Assembly: GCF_036226405.1 (NCBI RefSeq)
Contig: NZ_CP108464.1
Coordinates: 1,798,001-1,862,000 of the forward strand
Origin: Streptomyces sp. NBC_01260
GTDB lineage: Bacteria; Actinomycetota; Actinomycetes; Streptomycetales; Streptomycetaceae
Reading direction: 5' to 3'
Length of the DNA: 64,000 nt
Shown: piece after piece, positions 41,484-51,287 of the stretch
How positions within the stretch are numbered: the stretch's first letter is position 1
Layout of the letters: each line of letters starts with the position of its first letter
Translations under genes and position numbers: made by a program
The notes under the pieces: generated by a model
Told to the model about the DNA's origin: nothing
Databases searched by the model: none
What the model saw: the letters and a program-made list of their open reading frames with translations, nothing else

Positions 41484-41924
41484 TCAGGAACGCAGTCGCG
41501 CCACGCGCCACACAGCCAGCGCGACCAGCGCCGCGCACACGGCGACGTAGAGCATGATCACGCGCCAGTCGGGGCGCTCCCCCGAGCCCTTGGACGGCAG
41601 TCCGGGCCAGGTGTGTCCGACGCGGCGGGCGGCCATCATGCCCCAGCCCGCGGCGCAGCAGCTGATCAGCAGTCCCAGCATGGCGACGACCGCGCCGCCG
41701 TCACCGAACTCGAAGGCGAGCGGGAAGGCGAACATCAGCGATCCCAGCGCGGCGAGGGTGACGATCGGCGCGAGCTGCCAGATACGCAGTCGGCGGGCGG
41801 GGCGAAGCTCTACCTCGACCTCGGGGGTCACATCGAGCTCATCGGGCCCGTCGGGGCTCAAGCGTCCTGCCTCGTGCTGCGTGTCCGGTGCGTCTTGTTC
41901 CGTGTCGCGAGGGCCGGCCTCCAT
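41484..41924 (-). CDS. Small two- to three-pass membrane protein
   Basis: A 146-aa protein with an acidic cytoplasmic N terminus (residues 1-45), then hydrophobic segments at about 50-70 (APIVTLAALGSLMFAFPLAF), 76-96 (AVVAMLGLLISCCAAGWGMM) and 122-140 (IMLYVAVCAALVALAVW). I recognise no family. The ATG at 41924 has GGGAGG 7 nt upstream; an earlier ATG at 41981 is less likely. Confidence 0.75.
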   Translation of the reverse strand: MEAGPRDTEQDAPDTQHEAGRLSPDGPDELDVTPEVEVELRPARRLRIWQLAPIVTLAALGSLMFAFPLAFEFGDGGAVVAMLGLLISCCAAGWGMMAARRVGHTWPGLPSKGSGERPDWRVIMLYVAVCAALVALAVWRVARLRS

Positions 41925-42031
41925 CGCCACGCGCCCTCCCAACTCGGACTCCACTGGTCGATCGATGCTCGATGATGGCACGCCGCAGGTCGCCGAACTG
42001 ACGGGCAGGGCTTCCCGATGCCATCACGTGA

Positions 42032-42970
42032 TCAGGCTGTAACCGCTCGTTCGACCAACGCCATCGCCTGGCCCGGGAGTTCCCCGCGGTGCGCCGCGGC
42101 GCCGTTCAGCCAGTGGACGCGCGGGTCGCGGCGGAACCAGGAGTCCTGGCGGCGCGCGAACCGTTTGGTGGCGCGCACCGTCTCACCGCGCGCCTCGTCC
42201 TCGGTGCACTCCCCGGCCAGCGCGGCGAGCACCTGCTGATAGCCGAGCGCCCGGGAGGCGGTGCGTCCGTCCCGCAGCCCCCGCGCCTCCAGGGCGCGCA
42301 CCTCGTCGACCAGTCCCGCGTCCCACATCCGGTCGACCCGCAGGGCGATGCGCTCGTCGAGTTCGGGGCGGGCCACGTCGACGCCGATCTGAACGGTGTC
42401 GTAGACCGCATCGTTACCGGGGAGGTTGGCGGTGAAGGGCTTGCCTGTGATCTCGATGACTTCGAGGGCCCGGACGATGCGCCGCCCGTTGCCCGGCAGG
42501 ATGGCGCGGCCGGCTTCCGGGTCCGCCGCGGCGAGCCGGTCGTGCAGCGCGCCGGAGCCCCGCTCGGCCAGCTCCGCCTCCAGCGCGGCCCGGACGGCGG
42601 GATCCGTTCCCGGGAACTCCAGGGCGTCGATCGCGCCCTTCACGTAGAGGCCGGAGCCGCCCACCAGGACCGGGGTACGGCCCTCGGCGAGCAGCCGGTC
42701 GATCTCGGTGCGGGCCAGCCGCTGGTACTCCGCGACGCTGGCGGCCTCGGTCACGTCCCAGATGTCCAGCAGCAGGTGCGGGACGGACGCGCGCTCCGCG
42801 AGTGTCAGTTTCGCGGTGCCGATATCCATCCCCCGGTAGAGCTGCATGGAGTCGGCGTTGACCACCTCGCCCCCGAGCTGCTGGGCGAGGAACACCCCCA
42901 GGTCGGACTTTCCGGCTGCGGTGGGACCGACGACGGCGATGACCCGCGGTGCGGGAGCTGGACTTCTCAC
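42032..42970 (-). CDS. miaA: tRNA dimethylallyltransferase
   Basis: A 312-aa MiaA, which prenylates A37 of tRNAs reading UNN codons. The P-loop VVGPTAAGKSDLG, the substrate stretch NADSMQLYRGMDIGTAK and GGSGLYVKGAIDAL are diagnostic. GTG at 42970. In Streptomyces, miaA acting on the bldA tRNA affects TTA decoding and antibiotic output, and miaB, the next modification enzyme, is 1.4 kb away in the same orientation. Confidence 0.96.
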   Translation of the reverse strand: MRSPAPAPRVIAVVGPTAAGKSDLGVFLAQQLGGEVVNADSMQLYRGMDIGTAKLTLAERASVPHLLLDIWDVTEAASVAEYQRLARTEIDRLLAEGRTPVLVGGSGLYVKGAIDALEFPGTDPAVRAALEAELAERGSGALHDRLAAADPEAGRAILPGNGRRIVRALEVIEITGKPFTANLPGNDAVYDTVQIGVDVARPELDERIALRVDRMWDAGLVDEVRALEARGLRDGRTASRALGYQQVLAALAGECTEDEARGETVRATKRFARRQDSWFRRDPRVHWLNGAAAHRGELPGQAMALVERAVTA

Positions 42971-43210
42971 TGCGACAGTCTCGCAAACCCGGGGGCCTGT
43001 TCCCCAATGGACGACGTGACAGCCGGGACCGTGGCGCGTTCGGATGCCCTGTCAAGTAAAATGTCGAGTACATATGGACGTTTTCTCACGGTTCTGCCGA
43101 TCGTCCTCCACGACCGCCGATGCCGCGGCCGGGAGAGTGCGCGACAGCGCGGCGGGTATCCGGGCCGGAGAGAACACCCGCAGGCAGTCCCCCAGCAGAG
43201 AAGGTGTCCG

Positions 43211-43447
43211 ATGGGCTTCATGGACAATTTGAAGGCGAAGCTGAGCCCGGCGAAGGACAAGGTCAGCGACCTCGCGCAGCAGCACGGGGGCAAGATCGAC
43301 GAGGGGCTCGAAAAGGCCGCGCGGACGGTGGACGAGAAGACCAAGGGCAAGTACAGCGACAAGATCGTGTCCGGCACCCAGAAGGCCAAGGACGCGGTGG
43401 AGCGGCTGTCCCACAAGGACGGGGGCACCACGCCGCCCGCTTCCTGA
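43211..43447 (+). CDS. MT0933-type antitoxin protein (Rv0909-like)
   Basis: A 78-aa, highly charged helical protein of the Rv0909/MT0933 antitoxin family: MGFMDNLKAKLSPAKDKVSD, then EGLEKAARTVDEKTKGKYSDKI. In mycobacteria it is paired with an SRPBCC-fold toxin (Rv0910). No such gene is adjacent here, so it is an orphan, and a general function is possible. ATG at 43211 with GAAGGTG upstream. It lies alone on the plus strand among minus-strand genes. Confidence 0.75.
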   Translation: MGFMDNLKAKLSPAKDKVSDLAQQHGGKIDEGLEKAARTVDEKTKGKYSDKIVSGTQKAKDAVERLSHKDGGTTPPAS

Positions 43448-43472
43448 CCCCGGTCCGGCAGGAGACCGTGAC

Positions 43473-43500
43473 GGCCGCGGAGCGGCATCGCTCCGCGGCC
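43473..43500. terminator. Terminator after the antitoxin gene
   Basis: A 12-bp perfect stem GGCCGCGGAGCG/CGCTCCGCGGCC with a GCAT tetraloop between convergent genes. Confidence 0.8.
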
Positions 43501-43558
43501 CTCGTGCGTCCGCAGCGGACCCGGCCGGGGCCACCTCGCGGTCAAAGCCGCCGCAGGG

Positions 43559-44272
43559 TCAGGACCAGGCGGCGACCAGGTAGCCCACACCGTACGGCGC
43601 GTCGTCGTACAGCAGCCGGCCGTCCAGACCGACCCCCTGCGCGGCCCCCGCGAGCACCTGCCAGGGTGCGCGACCCGCGGCCTTCAGTTCGTGCCCCAGC
43701 GCCTCGTCCAGCGCGATCAGCGCACCGGTGTCCGCCGCGCCCAGCGCGCGCGAGGCGGCTGCGTCGAACTCCGTGGCGCGCTCGTCCAGGTAGCCCGGGG
43801 CCTTGACGGTGCGGCAGGCACTGCCGTCGCCCATCACCAGCAGCGCGACCCGGTCCGCCCGGGCGGCCAGCGCCCGCCCCGTGTCGGTGCAGCGGCCGGT
43901 CTCCAGGGTCTCGACCACGCCCAGCGCCTCGACCGGGGCATCCGCCCACCCGGTACGGGCCAGCAGCCAGGCGCCGACGGCGAGCGACGCCGGAAGAGGC
44001 CGGCCGGCGGCCGTGCCCAGGTCCCGCCCGAGCCGTACCGCGAGATCGACGCCGAACTCCTCGAAGGTGCCGGTGGCGCCCTCGGGACGGGGCCCGCTGC
44101 CCGTGAGGTCCGCCGGGCCGATCACGATCAGCAGATCGGGCCGGGAGGCGGCCAGCACGCCCAGTGCGTCGCTGCACGCGGTCCTCGCGGCGTCGAGCTC
44201 TGGCGCGGCACCGGCGGCGACGTCGGGGACCAGCAGGGGCGGACAGGGGCAGACAGCGGCGGCGACAAGCAT
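43559..44272 (-). CDS. Class III extradiol dioxygenase-like protein
   Basis: A 237-aa protein with the LigB-type fold (MLVAAAVCPCPPLLVPDVA at the N terminus, LLIVIGPADLTG, VALLVMGDGSACR, AAPWQVLAGAAQ-like C terminus). The family's Fe ligands are two His near the N terminus and one in the middle. At the corresponding N-terminal site this protein has Cys-Pro-Cys-Pro-Pro in place of HxPP, so dioxygenase activity is doubtful. Homologues occur in the same position in other Streptomyces, next to miaB. The function is unknown. Confidence 0.75.
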   Translation of the reverse strand: MLVAAAVCPCPPLLVPDVAAGAAPELDAARTACSDALGVLAASRPDLLIVIGPADLTGSGPRPEGATGTFEEFGVDLAVRLGRDLGTAAGRPLPASLAVGAWLLARTGWADAPVEALGVVETLETGRCTDTGRALAARADRVALLVMGDGSACRTVKAPGYLDERATEFDAAASRALGAADTGALIALDEALGHELKAAGRAPWQVLAGAAQGVGLDGRLLYDDAPYGVGYLVAAWS

Positions 44273-44388
44273 GGTGGGCAGCGTACTGGCTGGGCGTCGC
44301 GTTCCCCTCGGCACGCTGACGCCCCGGGAGCGGTACGCCCTGCTGACGGAGCGGTGCCGCCGTCCCGGCGCGCGGGTGGTGGCGTCCG

Positions 44389-45909
44389 TCAGTCGCAGCC
44401 GCAACCCGGTGCCGAGGCGGCGGGCAGCGGTGCCGGGGCACCGATCCCGGGCAGGCCCAGCATCACGCCGGCGGGCTTGGCGGCCGCGGCGGCGTTGCGC
44501 TTCTCCCAGGCGTCCCCGGAGCGGGTCCGCCGCACCCCGACGGGTGCGCCCTCGGCGAGCAGGTGGTGCGGGGCGGCGTAACTGATCTCGACGGTCACCA
44601 CATCGCCGGGCCGTACGTCCTGGTCCGGCTTGGTGAAGTGGACCAGGCGGTTGTCGGGGGCGCGGCCGGACAGCCGGTGGGTCGCGCCGTCCTTGCGGCC
44701 CTCGCCCTCCGCGACCATGACGTCCAGGGTGCGGCCGACCTGCTTCTTGTTCTCCGACCAGGAGATCTCCTCCTGGAGAACGGACAGGCGCATGTACCGC
44801 TCCTGGACGACCTCCTTGGGGATCTGCCCCTCCATGTCGGCGGCCGGGGTGCCGGGGCGCTTGGAGTACTGGAACGTGAAGGCGTTGGCGAACCGCGCCT
44901 CCCGGACCGCGTGCATGGTCTGCTCGAAGTCCTCCTCGGTCTCACCGGGGAAGCCGACGATGATGTCGGTGGAGATCGCGGCGTCCGGCATCGCGGCGCG
45001 CACCTTCTCGATGATGCCGAGGAAGCGTTCCTGCCGGTACGAGCGCCGCATCGCCTTCAGGATCGTGTCCGAGCCGGACTGCATCGGCATGTGGAGCTGC
45101 GGCATCACGTTCGGGGTCTCGGCCATCGCGGCGATCACGTCGTCCGTGAAGTCACGCGGGTGGGGCGAGGTGAAGCGGACCCGTTCCAGGCCCTCGATCC
45201 GCCCGCAGGCCCGCAGCAGCTTGGAGAAGGCCTCGCGGTCGCCGATGTCGGAGCCGTACGCGTTCACGTTCTGGCCGAGCAGGGTGATCTCGGAGACGCC
45301 CTCGGCGACCAGGGCCTCGATCTCGGCCAGGATGTCGCCGGTCCGGCGGTCCTTCTCCTTGCCGCGCAGCGCCGGGACGATACAGAAGGTGCAGGTGTTG
45401 TTGCAGCCGACGGAGATGGAGACCCAGGCGGCGTACGCGGACTCGCGGCGGGTGGGGAGCGTCGAGGGGAACGCCTCCAGGGATTCGGCGATCTCGATCT
45501 GCGCCTCCTCCTGGATACGGGCGCGCTCCAGCAGCACGGGCAGCTTGCCGATGTTGTGCGTACCGAAGACGACGTCGACCCAGGGAGCCCGCGCGACGAT
45601 GGTGTCCCGGTCCTTCTGGGCGAGACAGCCGCCGACCGCGATCTGCATCCCGGGGCGCTTCGTCTTCATCGGGGCGAGCCGGCCGAGGTTGCCGTAGAGC
45701 TTGTTGTCGGCGTTCTCCCGCACCGCGCAGGTGTTGAAGACGACGACGTCCGCGTCTCCGTCGGAGCCCTCGGGCGCCCGTACGTAGCCGGCGTCCTCCA
45801 GCAGCCCCGACAGCCGCTCGGAGTCGTGGACGTTCATCTGGCACCCGTAGGTGCGCACCTCGTAGCTTTTTCTGACGTCCACTGCTTCGCTCCGGTTGCC
45901 GCTGCTCAT
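44389..45909 (-). CDS. miaB: tRNA-2-methylthio-N6-dimethylallyladenosine synthase
   Basis: A 506-aa radical-SAM methylthiotransferase acting after MiaA on A37 of tRNA. The three Cys of the N-terminal cluster are in [17 protein letters not shown] and VGGCLAQKD. The radical SAM cluster is GCNNTCTFC (CxxxCxxC), and a TRAM domain occupies about residues 380-450. The C terminus ends in a short Cys motif, PGCGCD. ATG at 45909, chosen because it starts [22 protein letters not shown]; the upstream open frame overlaps the divergent TAXI gene. Confidence 0.96.
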   Translation of the reverse strand: MSSGNRSEAVDVRKSYEVRTYGCQMNVHDSERLSGLLEDAGYVRAPEGSDGDADVVVFNTCAVRENADNKLYGNLGRLAPMKTKRPGMQIAVGGCLAQKDRDTIVARAPWVDVVFGTHNIGKLPVLLERARIQEEAQIEIAESLEAFPSTLPTRRESAYAAWVSISVGCNNTCTFCIVPALRGKEKDRRTGDILAEIEALVAEGVSEITLLGQNVNAYGSDIGDREAFSKLLRACGRIEGLERVRFTSPHPRDFTDDVIAAMAETPNVMPQLHMPMQSGSDTILKAMRRSYRQERFLGIIEKVRAAMPDAAISTDIIVGFPGETEEDFEQTMHAVREARFANAFTFQYSKRPGTPAADMEGQIPKEVVQERYMRLSVLQEEISWSENKKQVGRTLDVMVAEGEGRKDGATHRLSGRAPDNRLVHFTKPDQDVRPGDVVTVEISYAAPHHLLAEGAPVGVRRTRSGDAWEKRNAAAAAKPAGVMLGLPGIGAPAPLPAASAPGCGCD

Positions 45910-46044
45910 GCGACAAGGGTAGGCGCTGCCCGGACACCTCCCGCCGCGGGCGGCTCCCGGACGGTTCTCCCGGCCGTCGCGTCGGCCGGGAGATCCGTCG
46001 GCACCCCTGGCCACGGCCGGGAACCACCTGGCAGGATCGCCGCC

Positions 46045-47046
46045 ATGCTCCCGGCGGCACTGTCCCGAATCGGCCGGCGTCGCTCCCTGCGGGCCGGCGC
46101 CGCCCTCGTCGTCGTGCTCGGGCTGCTCCTGTGGTGGCTGCTCCCGCTCGGGGAGTCCACACCGAGCGGGAGCCTGTCGTTCAGCACCGGGGTCCGCAGC
46201 GGCGTCTACCAGCGCTACGGCGAGCGGCTGAAGGGCGCACTCGCCAAGGACCTGCCCGATGTGTCGGTACAGCTCCAGACCAGCGAGGGATCTCAGCAGA
46301 ACATCGCCCGGGTGGCGACGGGCAAGGCCGATTTCACCATCGCGACCACCGACGCCGTAGCCACCTATCTGCGCGACGGGAAGCCGGGCGCCGAGCGGCT
46401 GCGTGGCTGTGTCCGGCTGTACGACGACTACATCCAGCTGGTCGTGGACCGGGGCTCGGAGATCCGCAAGGTCGCGGACCTGCGCGGCAAGAAGGTCGCG
46501 GTCGGGCAGCCGGGGTCGGGGGTGCGGCTGGTCGCCGACCGGCTGATGACGGCCGCCGGCCTGGACCCGGTCAACGACGTGACGGCGATACCGGCGGGCA
46601 TCGACACCATGCCGAAGCTGCTGGAGGACGGCAAGCTCGACGCGTTCTTCTGGTCCGGCGGGCTGCCGACCACCGCGGTGGCGGATCTCTCGGACCGGTT
46701 CGCGATCCGGCTCGTCCCGCTGGAGGACCCGCTGATCAAGGAACTCCAGGCGGCGGGCGGTTCCACCCGCTACTACCGCTCGGCCGTGATGCCCGCCGAC
46801 GCCTACCGCAACGCGCAGCAGGGCCAGGCGGTGCCCACCGTGGCCGTGGCCAATGTGCTGGTGACCACCGACCGTACGGACGCGACGATGACCGAGGCGT
46901 TCACCCGGACCGTGATCGACAGCCGGGACCGCATCGGGCGCGAGGTGCACGCCGCGCAGCTGGTGGATCTGCGGACCGCGATCTACACCGATCCGCTGCC
47001 GCTGCACGAAGGGGCCAGGCGCTACTACCGCTCGGTCAAACCCTGA
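46045..47046 (+). CDS. TAXI-family solute-binding protein
   Basis: A 333-aa extracytoplasmic binding protein of the TAXI (TRAP-associated) family. An N-terminal membrane anchor (residues 18-37) is followed by [64 protein letters not shown] and [16 protein letters not shown]. No TRAP membrane components are encoded nearby, so transport partners must lie elsewhere or the protein acts as a sensor input. It is divergent from miaB and convergent with the histidine kinase, a neighbour that could use it. Confidence 0.85.
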   Translation: MLPAALSRIGRRRSLRAGAALVVVLGLLLWWLLPLGESTPSGSLSFSTGVRSGVYQRYGERLKGALAKDLPDVSVQLQTSEGSQQNIARVATGKADFTIATTDAVATYLRDGKPGAERLRGCVRLYDDYIQLVVDRGSEIRKVADLRGKKVAVGQPGSGVRLVADRLMTAAGLDPVNDVTAIPAGIDTMPKLLEDGKLDAFFWSGGLPTTAVADLSDRFAIRLVPLEDPLIKELQAAGGSTRYYRSAVMPADAYRNAQQGQAVPTVAVANVLVTTDRTDATMTEAFTRTVIDSRDRIGREVHAAQLVDLRTAIYTDPLPLHEGARRYYRSVKP

Positions 47047-47073
47047 GACCCGGCCCGGCCGCCGCGCGGTCGA

Positions 47074-47100
47074 CTCAGCCGTCTCAGCCGTCTCAGCCGT
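47074..47100. repeat. Three perfect 9-bp tandem repeats at the kinase stop codon
   Basis: CTCAGCCGT three times in a row. On the minus strand each unit contains TGA in the kinase frame, so the natural stop at 47093 is backed by two more in-frame stops. Confidence 0.9.
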
Positions 47101-48487
47101 GCGGCCCGTTGCGCGGCACCGACACCGTCACCCGCAGCCCGTGCGGTTCGTGCCGCTCGTAGGAGAGGGAGCCGCGGCTCGCGGCCAGGAGCGCCTGCGA
47201 GATGGAGAGGCCGAGGCCGGACCCCCGCACGTTCTGATGCTGGGAGCTGCGCCAGAAGCGGTCTCCGACGCGCTCCAGCTCCTGCTCGGTGAGACCTGGT
47301 CCGCGGTCCGCGACGACGACCGTGACGCATTCGCTCCCCGAGGCGACCGTGACCCGGACCTCCTCGTCGGCGGGGGTGAACTTGAGCGCGTTGTCGATGA
47401 TGGCGTCGAGTGCGCTGGACAGGGCGATGGGGTCCGTCCAGGCCGTGACGGCAGGGGCGCCGTCCGCCCTCAGCCGTACGCCCTTCTCCTCGGCCACCGG
47501 TCGCCAGGACGAGACACGTTCGGCGGTGAGTGCGCCGATGTCCGTGAGCTGGAGATCGGCTGCGGCGTGCTCGGCCAGCGCCAGGTCGAGCAGATCGTCG
47601 AGGACCTGGCCGAGGCGCTTTCCCTCCGTGCGCACGGAGGCGATCTCCTCGTTGCCCTCAGGGAGTTCGAGGGCAAGCAGCTCGATCCGCAGCAGCAGCG
47701 CGGCCAGCGGGTTGCGCAACTGGTGCGAGGCGTCCGCGACGAAGGCGCGCTGCTGTTCCAGCACGTCCTCGACGTTGTCGGCCATCTCGTTGAACGAACG
47801 GGCCAGCCGCCTGAGTTCCGGCGGCCCGCCGGAGGCCGCCACCCGGGACCGCATCCGGCCGCTGGCGATGTCGTGGGCGGCCACGTCCAGGGTCCGCACC
47901 GGGAGCAGCACCCAGCCGGTGAGCCGGATCGCCGCGCCGACGGCCACCAGCATCGCGACCACCTCGCCCGCCGCGATCACCAGCCAGCCGCGGAGCGTGT
48001 CGGAACGCATCTGCGCGGTGGGCGAGTCGATGACGACGACGGCGATCACGTCGCCGTCGCGCACGACGGGCGAGGCGACGACCACCCGGCCGTCCTGCCA
48101 GGGCCAGACCTGCGGCGGATCGTGGCTTCGACGGCCGAGCAGCGCCTCGTTGAACGCCTCGCGGCCCTCGCCCTCGACCGGCAGCCGCCAGGTCGCCGGG
48201 GCCTTCGCCATCGCGGAGTCGTCACGGTAGAAGACACCCGCCCGGATGCCGTAGACGGAGTCGTACGTCTCCAGTTCCGTCTGGAGCGTGCGCCGCCGTT
48301 CGTCGTAGCCGTGAGTACGTTCGGTGATGAACTGGGCGAGGGCGGCGAAGCGTGCCGTGTCGTCGATCCGGTCGATCACGACGCCCTGCTGCTGAGCCGC
48401 GGCCACACTGACGGCCAGCGGGAAGCCGAGCGCGAGCAGGACACTCGCCATGAGAACGATGAGCAGCGGAAGCAGCCTGGTGCGCAC
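47093..48487 (-). CDS. Membrane sensor histidine kinase
   Basis: A 464-aa OmpR-class kinase. TM1 lies at residues 7-31, followed by an extracytoplasmic sensor of about 130 residues and TM2 at about 168-188. A HAMP domain ([19 protein letters not shown] to [12 protein letters not shown]) leads to the HisKA domain with His255 in [19 protein letters not shown]. The ATPase has N (IDNALKF), G1 (VADRGPGL) and G2 (GSGLGLSI) boxes. GTG at 48487, 15 nt after the response regulator stop, so the two form an operon. The orthologous pair in S. coelicolor (about SCO5784/5785) was reported to influence secondary metabolism and sporulation timing. Confidence 0.93.
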   Translation of the reverse strand: MRTRLLPLLIVLMASVLLALGFPLAVSVAAAQQQGVVIDRIDDTARFAALAQFITERTHGYDERRRTLQTELETYDSVYGIRAGVFYRDDSAMAKAPATWRLPVEGEGREAFNEALLGRRSHDPPQVWPWQDGRVVVASPVVRDGDVIAVVVIDSPTAQMRSDTLRGWLVIAAGEVVAMLVAVGAAIRLTGWVLLPVRTLDVAAHDIASGRMRSRVAASGGPPELRRLARSFNEMADNVEDVLEQQRAFVADASHQLRNPLAALLLRIELLALELPEGNEEIASVRTEGKRLGQVLDDLLDLALAEHAAADLQLTDIGALTAERVSSWRPVAEEKGVRLRADGAPAVTAWTDPIALSSALDAIIDNALKFTPADEEVRVTVASGSECVTVVVADRGPGLTEQELERVGDRFWRSSQHQNVRGSGLGLSISQALLAASRGSLSYERHEPHGLRVTVSVPRNGPHG

Positions 48488-48502
48488 CGGAGACGTACGC
48501 CT

Positions 48503-49195
48503 CTACGCGGACGGGGCGACGAGTCGGTAGCCGACCCCGCGCACGGTCTCGATCAGTGCGGGAAGCCGCAGCTTGGCGCGCAGGGAGGCGACGTGCACCT
48601 CAAGCGTGCGCCCCGTCCCCTCCCAGCTCGTGCGCCAGACCTCGCTGATGATCTGCTCCCGGCGGAACACCACACCGGGCCGCTGCGCGAGGAGTGCGAG
48701 GAGATCGAACTCCTTGCGGGTGAGCTGGACTTCACTCCCGTCGACGCTGACCCGCCGGGTGGGCAGCTCGATGTGGACATGGCCCAGCCGCAGCGCGGCG
48801 ACGGGCGTGGGCCCGGTCTCCTCAGCGGCCGGCTTGCGCCGGCTGACGGCGTGGATACGGGCGAGGAGCTCGCCGGTGTCGTACGGCTTGGTCACGTAGT
48901 CGTCCGCGCCGAGGTTCAGCCCGTGGATCCGCGAGCGGACGTCGGCCCGTGCGGTCACCATGATCACCGGCACGGAACTGCGCTTGCGAATCTTCCCGCA
49001 CACCTCGTAGCCGTCCTGGTCGGGCAGCCCCAGATCGAGGAGTACGACGCCGAAGGGTTCCGTATCCGCGGGGAGGAGGGCCTGGAGGGCCTCCTCGCCG
49101 CTGCGGGCGTGCACCACCTTGAAGCCGTGCCGGCCGAGGATGGCGGACAGGGCGGCGGCGACGTGGTTGTCGTCCTCGACGAGCAGCAGTCTCAT
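48503..49195 (-). CDS. OmpR-family response regulator
   Basis: A 230-aa regulator. The receiver domain has acidic residues EDD at 7-9, phosphoacceptor Asp54 (VVLLDLGLPDQDG), Thr in MVTARAD and Lys in YVTKPYDTGELL. A winged-helix OmpR domain (residues about 130-228: GSEVQLTRKEFDLLALLAQRPG, TLEVHVASLRAKL, VRGVGYRLV) follows. ATG at 49195 after GGAGAGGGGGG. It precedes its kinase on the minus strand. Confidence 0.94.
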   Translation of the reverse strand: MRLLLVEDDNHVAAALSAILGRHGFKVVHARSGEEALQALLPADTEPFGVVLLDLGLPDQDGYEVCGKIRKRSSVPVIMVTARADVRSRIHGLNLGADDYVTKPYDTGELLARIHAVSRRKPAAEETGPTPVAALRLGHVHIELPTRRVSVDGSEVQLTRKEFDLLALLAQRPGVVFRREQIISEVWRTSWEGTGRTLEVHVASLRAKLRLPALIETVRGVGYRLVAPSA

Positions 49196-49512
49196 GGCCC
49201 CCCTCTCCGAAAGGTGCGGTGTCGGTGCGATCGCGTACGCCCCTGGTCACTTCCCCGTATCGAGGTGTTTCACGTCAGGGTGTATCAAGGCATCCACTCC
49301 GATGACCGGTGGGCCAGTCAAGTGCCCGCCCGTTGCATCCGTGTTTCCGTTATGCACCCGGTACGCCCGGACGGCCCGCGTGACGTCCCGTTCACACGGA
49401 GTGTCCGGTTGCGGCCGGATCGTTATGCTCAATTTCCGCTCAGATGTAATGACGCTGGTCGCACTGCGTCACTAGGGTCCTTCCCAACCGAGGAGGACGG
49501 AGCAAGAAGCCG
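49196..49512. other. Divergent region between response regulator and gluA
   Basis: These 317 bases contain no credible gene. On the plus strand TATGCT (near 49425) is a possible gluA -10. TGCAT...ATGCA (around 49333-49355) forms a short inverted repeat of unknown role. Confidence 0.4.
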
Positions 49513-50301
49513 ATGAGCGGAGTTTCAGTGACCAAGGGCGCCGAGGACGCTGCACCCGCGGCCGGCGACGACCTGGTCGTGCTGAGCAACGTCAACAAGC
49601 ACTTCGGCGCGCTGCATGTGCTCCAGGACATCGACCTGACGATCGCCCGTGGCGAGGTCGTGGTCGTCATCGGGCCCTCGGGGTCCGGGAAGTCCACGCT
49701 GTGCCGCACGATCAACCGCTTGGAGACGATCGACTCGGGCGCGATCTCGATCGACGGGAAGCCGCTGCCCCAGGAGGGCAAGGAGCTGGCGCGGCTGCGT
49801 GCCGATGTCGGCATGGTCTTCCAGTCGTTCAATCTCTTCGCCCACAAGACGGTGCTGGAAAACGTGATGCTGGGCCAGCTCAAGGTCCGCAAGACGGAGA
49901 AGAAGGCGGCCGAGGACAAGGCGCGTTCGCTGCTCGACCGGGTGGGCGTGGCGACCCAGGCCGACAAGTACCCGTCCCAGCTCTCCGGTGGCCAGCAGCA
50001 ACGTGTGGCGATCGCACGGGCGTTGGCGATGGACCCCAAGGTCATGCTGTTCGACGAGCCGACCTCCGCGCTCGACCCGGAGATGATCAACGAGGTGCTG
50101 GAGGTCATGCAGCAGCTCGCCCGCGACGGCATGACCATGGTCGTCGTCACCCATGAGATGGGTTTCGCCCGCTCAGCGGCGAACCGGGTCGTCTTCATGG
50201 CGGACGGGAAGATCGTCGAAGAGGCCGTGCCCGACCAGTTCTTCAGCAACCCGCGCAGTGACCGGGCCAAGGACTTCCTGTCGAAGATCCTTCACCACTG
50301 A
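49513..50301 (+). CDS. gluA: Glutamate ABC transporter ATP-binding protein
   Basis: A 262-aa ABC ATPase of the polar amino acid family. Walker A is [13 protein letters not shown], the signature is [15 protein letters not shown], and Walker B is [14 protein letters not shown], followed by the H-loop VVVTHEMGF. It is the first gene of gluABCD, the glutamate uptake system known from Corynebacterium and Streptomyces. The ATG at 49513 fits [13 protein letters not shown]; a GTG five codons later is also possible. Confidence 0.93.
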   Translation: MSGVSVTKGAEDAAPAAGDDLVVLSNVNKHFGALHVLQDIDLTIARGEVVVVIGPSGSGKSTLCRTINRLETIDSGAISIDGKPLPQEGKELARLRADVGMVFQSFNLFAHKTVLENVMLGQLKVRKTEKKAAEDKARSLLDRVGVATQADKYPSQLSGGQQQRVAIARALAMDPKVMLFDEPTSALDPEMINEVLEVMQQLARDGMTMVVVTHEMGFARSAANRVVFMADGKIVEEAVPDQFFSNPRSDRAKDFLSKILHH

Positions 50302-50370
50302 TGGAGCCTTCAGCGCCGGTCTCCGGACCGGCTGATCACTCACATCGCGTCAACTCTAGGGAATTTCACC
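50302..50370 (+). other. gluA-gluB intercistronic hairpin region
   Basis: The spacer contains CCGGTC-TCCG-GACCGG (50316-50331). Such stem-loops between the ATPase and binding-protein genes often adjust stability or partial termination, so that binding protein is made in excess. Confidence 0.4.
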
Positions 50371-51213
50371 ATGCAGCTTCGTAAGGTCACCGCCGCCTCG
50401 GCCGCCGTGCTCGCCCTCGCCCTGACCGCCACCGCCTGTGGCTCCGACGACAAGGACGACTCGTCCGGTTCGGGCGGCGGCAAGAAGATCTCGATCGGTA
50501 TCAAGATCGACCAGCCGGGTATCGGCCTGAAGACCCCGGACGGCAAGTTCACCGGCTTCGACGTCGATGTCGCCACGTACGTCGCCAAGGAACTGGGCTA
50601 CGACGCCAAGGACATCAACTTCAAGGAGACCAAGAGCGCCGACCGCGAGACGTCGATCGACCGCGGTGACGTCAAGTTCATCGCCGCCTCCTACTCGATC
50701 AACGACGAGCGGCTGAAGAAGGTCGACTTCGCGGGTCCGTACCTCCTCGCCCACCAGGACATCCTGGTCCGCGCGGACGACACCTCGATCAAGTCGCCGA
50801 AGGATCTGAACAACAAGAAGCTCTGTTCGGTCACCGGCTCGACCTCGGCACAGAACGTCCACGACACGCTGGCCCCGAAGGCACAGCTCCAGGAGTACGG
50901 CGGCTACTCGGAGTGCCTGACCGGCCTGGAGAACAACGCCGTTGACGCGCTGACCACGGATGACAGCATCCTGGCCGGCTACGCCTCGCAGGACGCCAAC
51001 AAGGGCAAGTTCAAGCTGGCCGGTTTCAAGATGACCAACGAGAACTACGGCATCGGCCTGAAGAAGGGCGACGCCGACCTCAAGAAGAAGATCAACGACG
51101 CGCTGACCAAGATGGTCTCGGACGGTTCGTGGGAGAAGGCCGTGAAGGCCAACTTCGGTCCGGCGGGCTACAAGAACGAGCCCGCCCCCAAGATCGGCAA
51201 CGTCGTCAAGTGA
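50371..51213 (+). CDS. gluB: Glutamate-binding lipoprotein
   Basis: A 280-aa substrate-binding lipoprotein (SBP family 3). The lipobox LTATAC gives the lipidated Cys at residue 23, followed by a Ser/Gly/Asp linker. The ligand domains show ISIGIKIDQPGIGLKTPDGKFTGFDVDVA in parts, the signature region GFDVDVATYVAKELG and the hinge region KSPKDLNNKKLCSVTGSTS. Two Cys (in KLCSV and SECLTG) probably form a disulfide. It presents glutamate to GluCD. Confidence 0.94.
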   Translation: MQLRKVTAASAAVLALALTATACGSDDKDDSSGSGGGKKISIGIKIDQPGIGLKTPDGKFTGFDVDVATYVAKELGYDAKDINFKETKSADRETSIDRGDVKFIAASYSINDERLKKVDFAGPYLLAHQDILVRADDTSIKSPKDLNNKKLCSVTGSTSAQNVHDTLAPKAQLQEYGGYSECLTGLENNAVDALTTDDSILAGYASQDANKGKFKLAGFKMTNENYGIGLKKGDADLKKKINDALTKMVSDGSWEKAVKANFGPAGYKNEPAPKIGNVVK

Positions 51214-51287
51214 AGCAGGGCTGACCGGGCGCGCCGCCACTGACGGCGGCGCGCCGTGCCCTCCTACACGCGGAAGCGCGGGAGATC

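Noticed and set aside
47099..49516. 805-codon plus-strand open frame opposite the two-component system
   Set aside because: Kinase and regulator motifs are on the minus strand; the plus frame has none.
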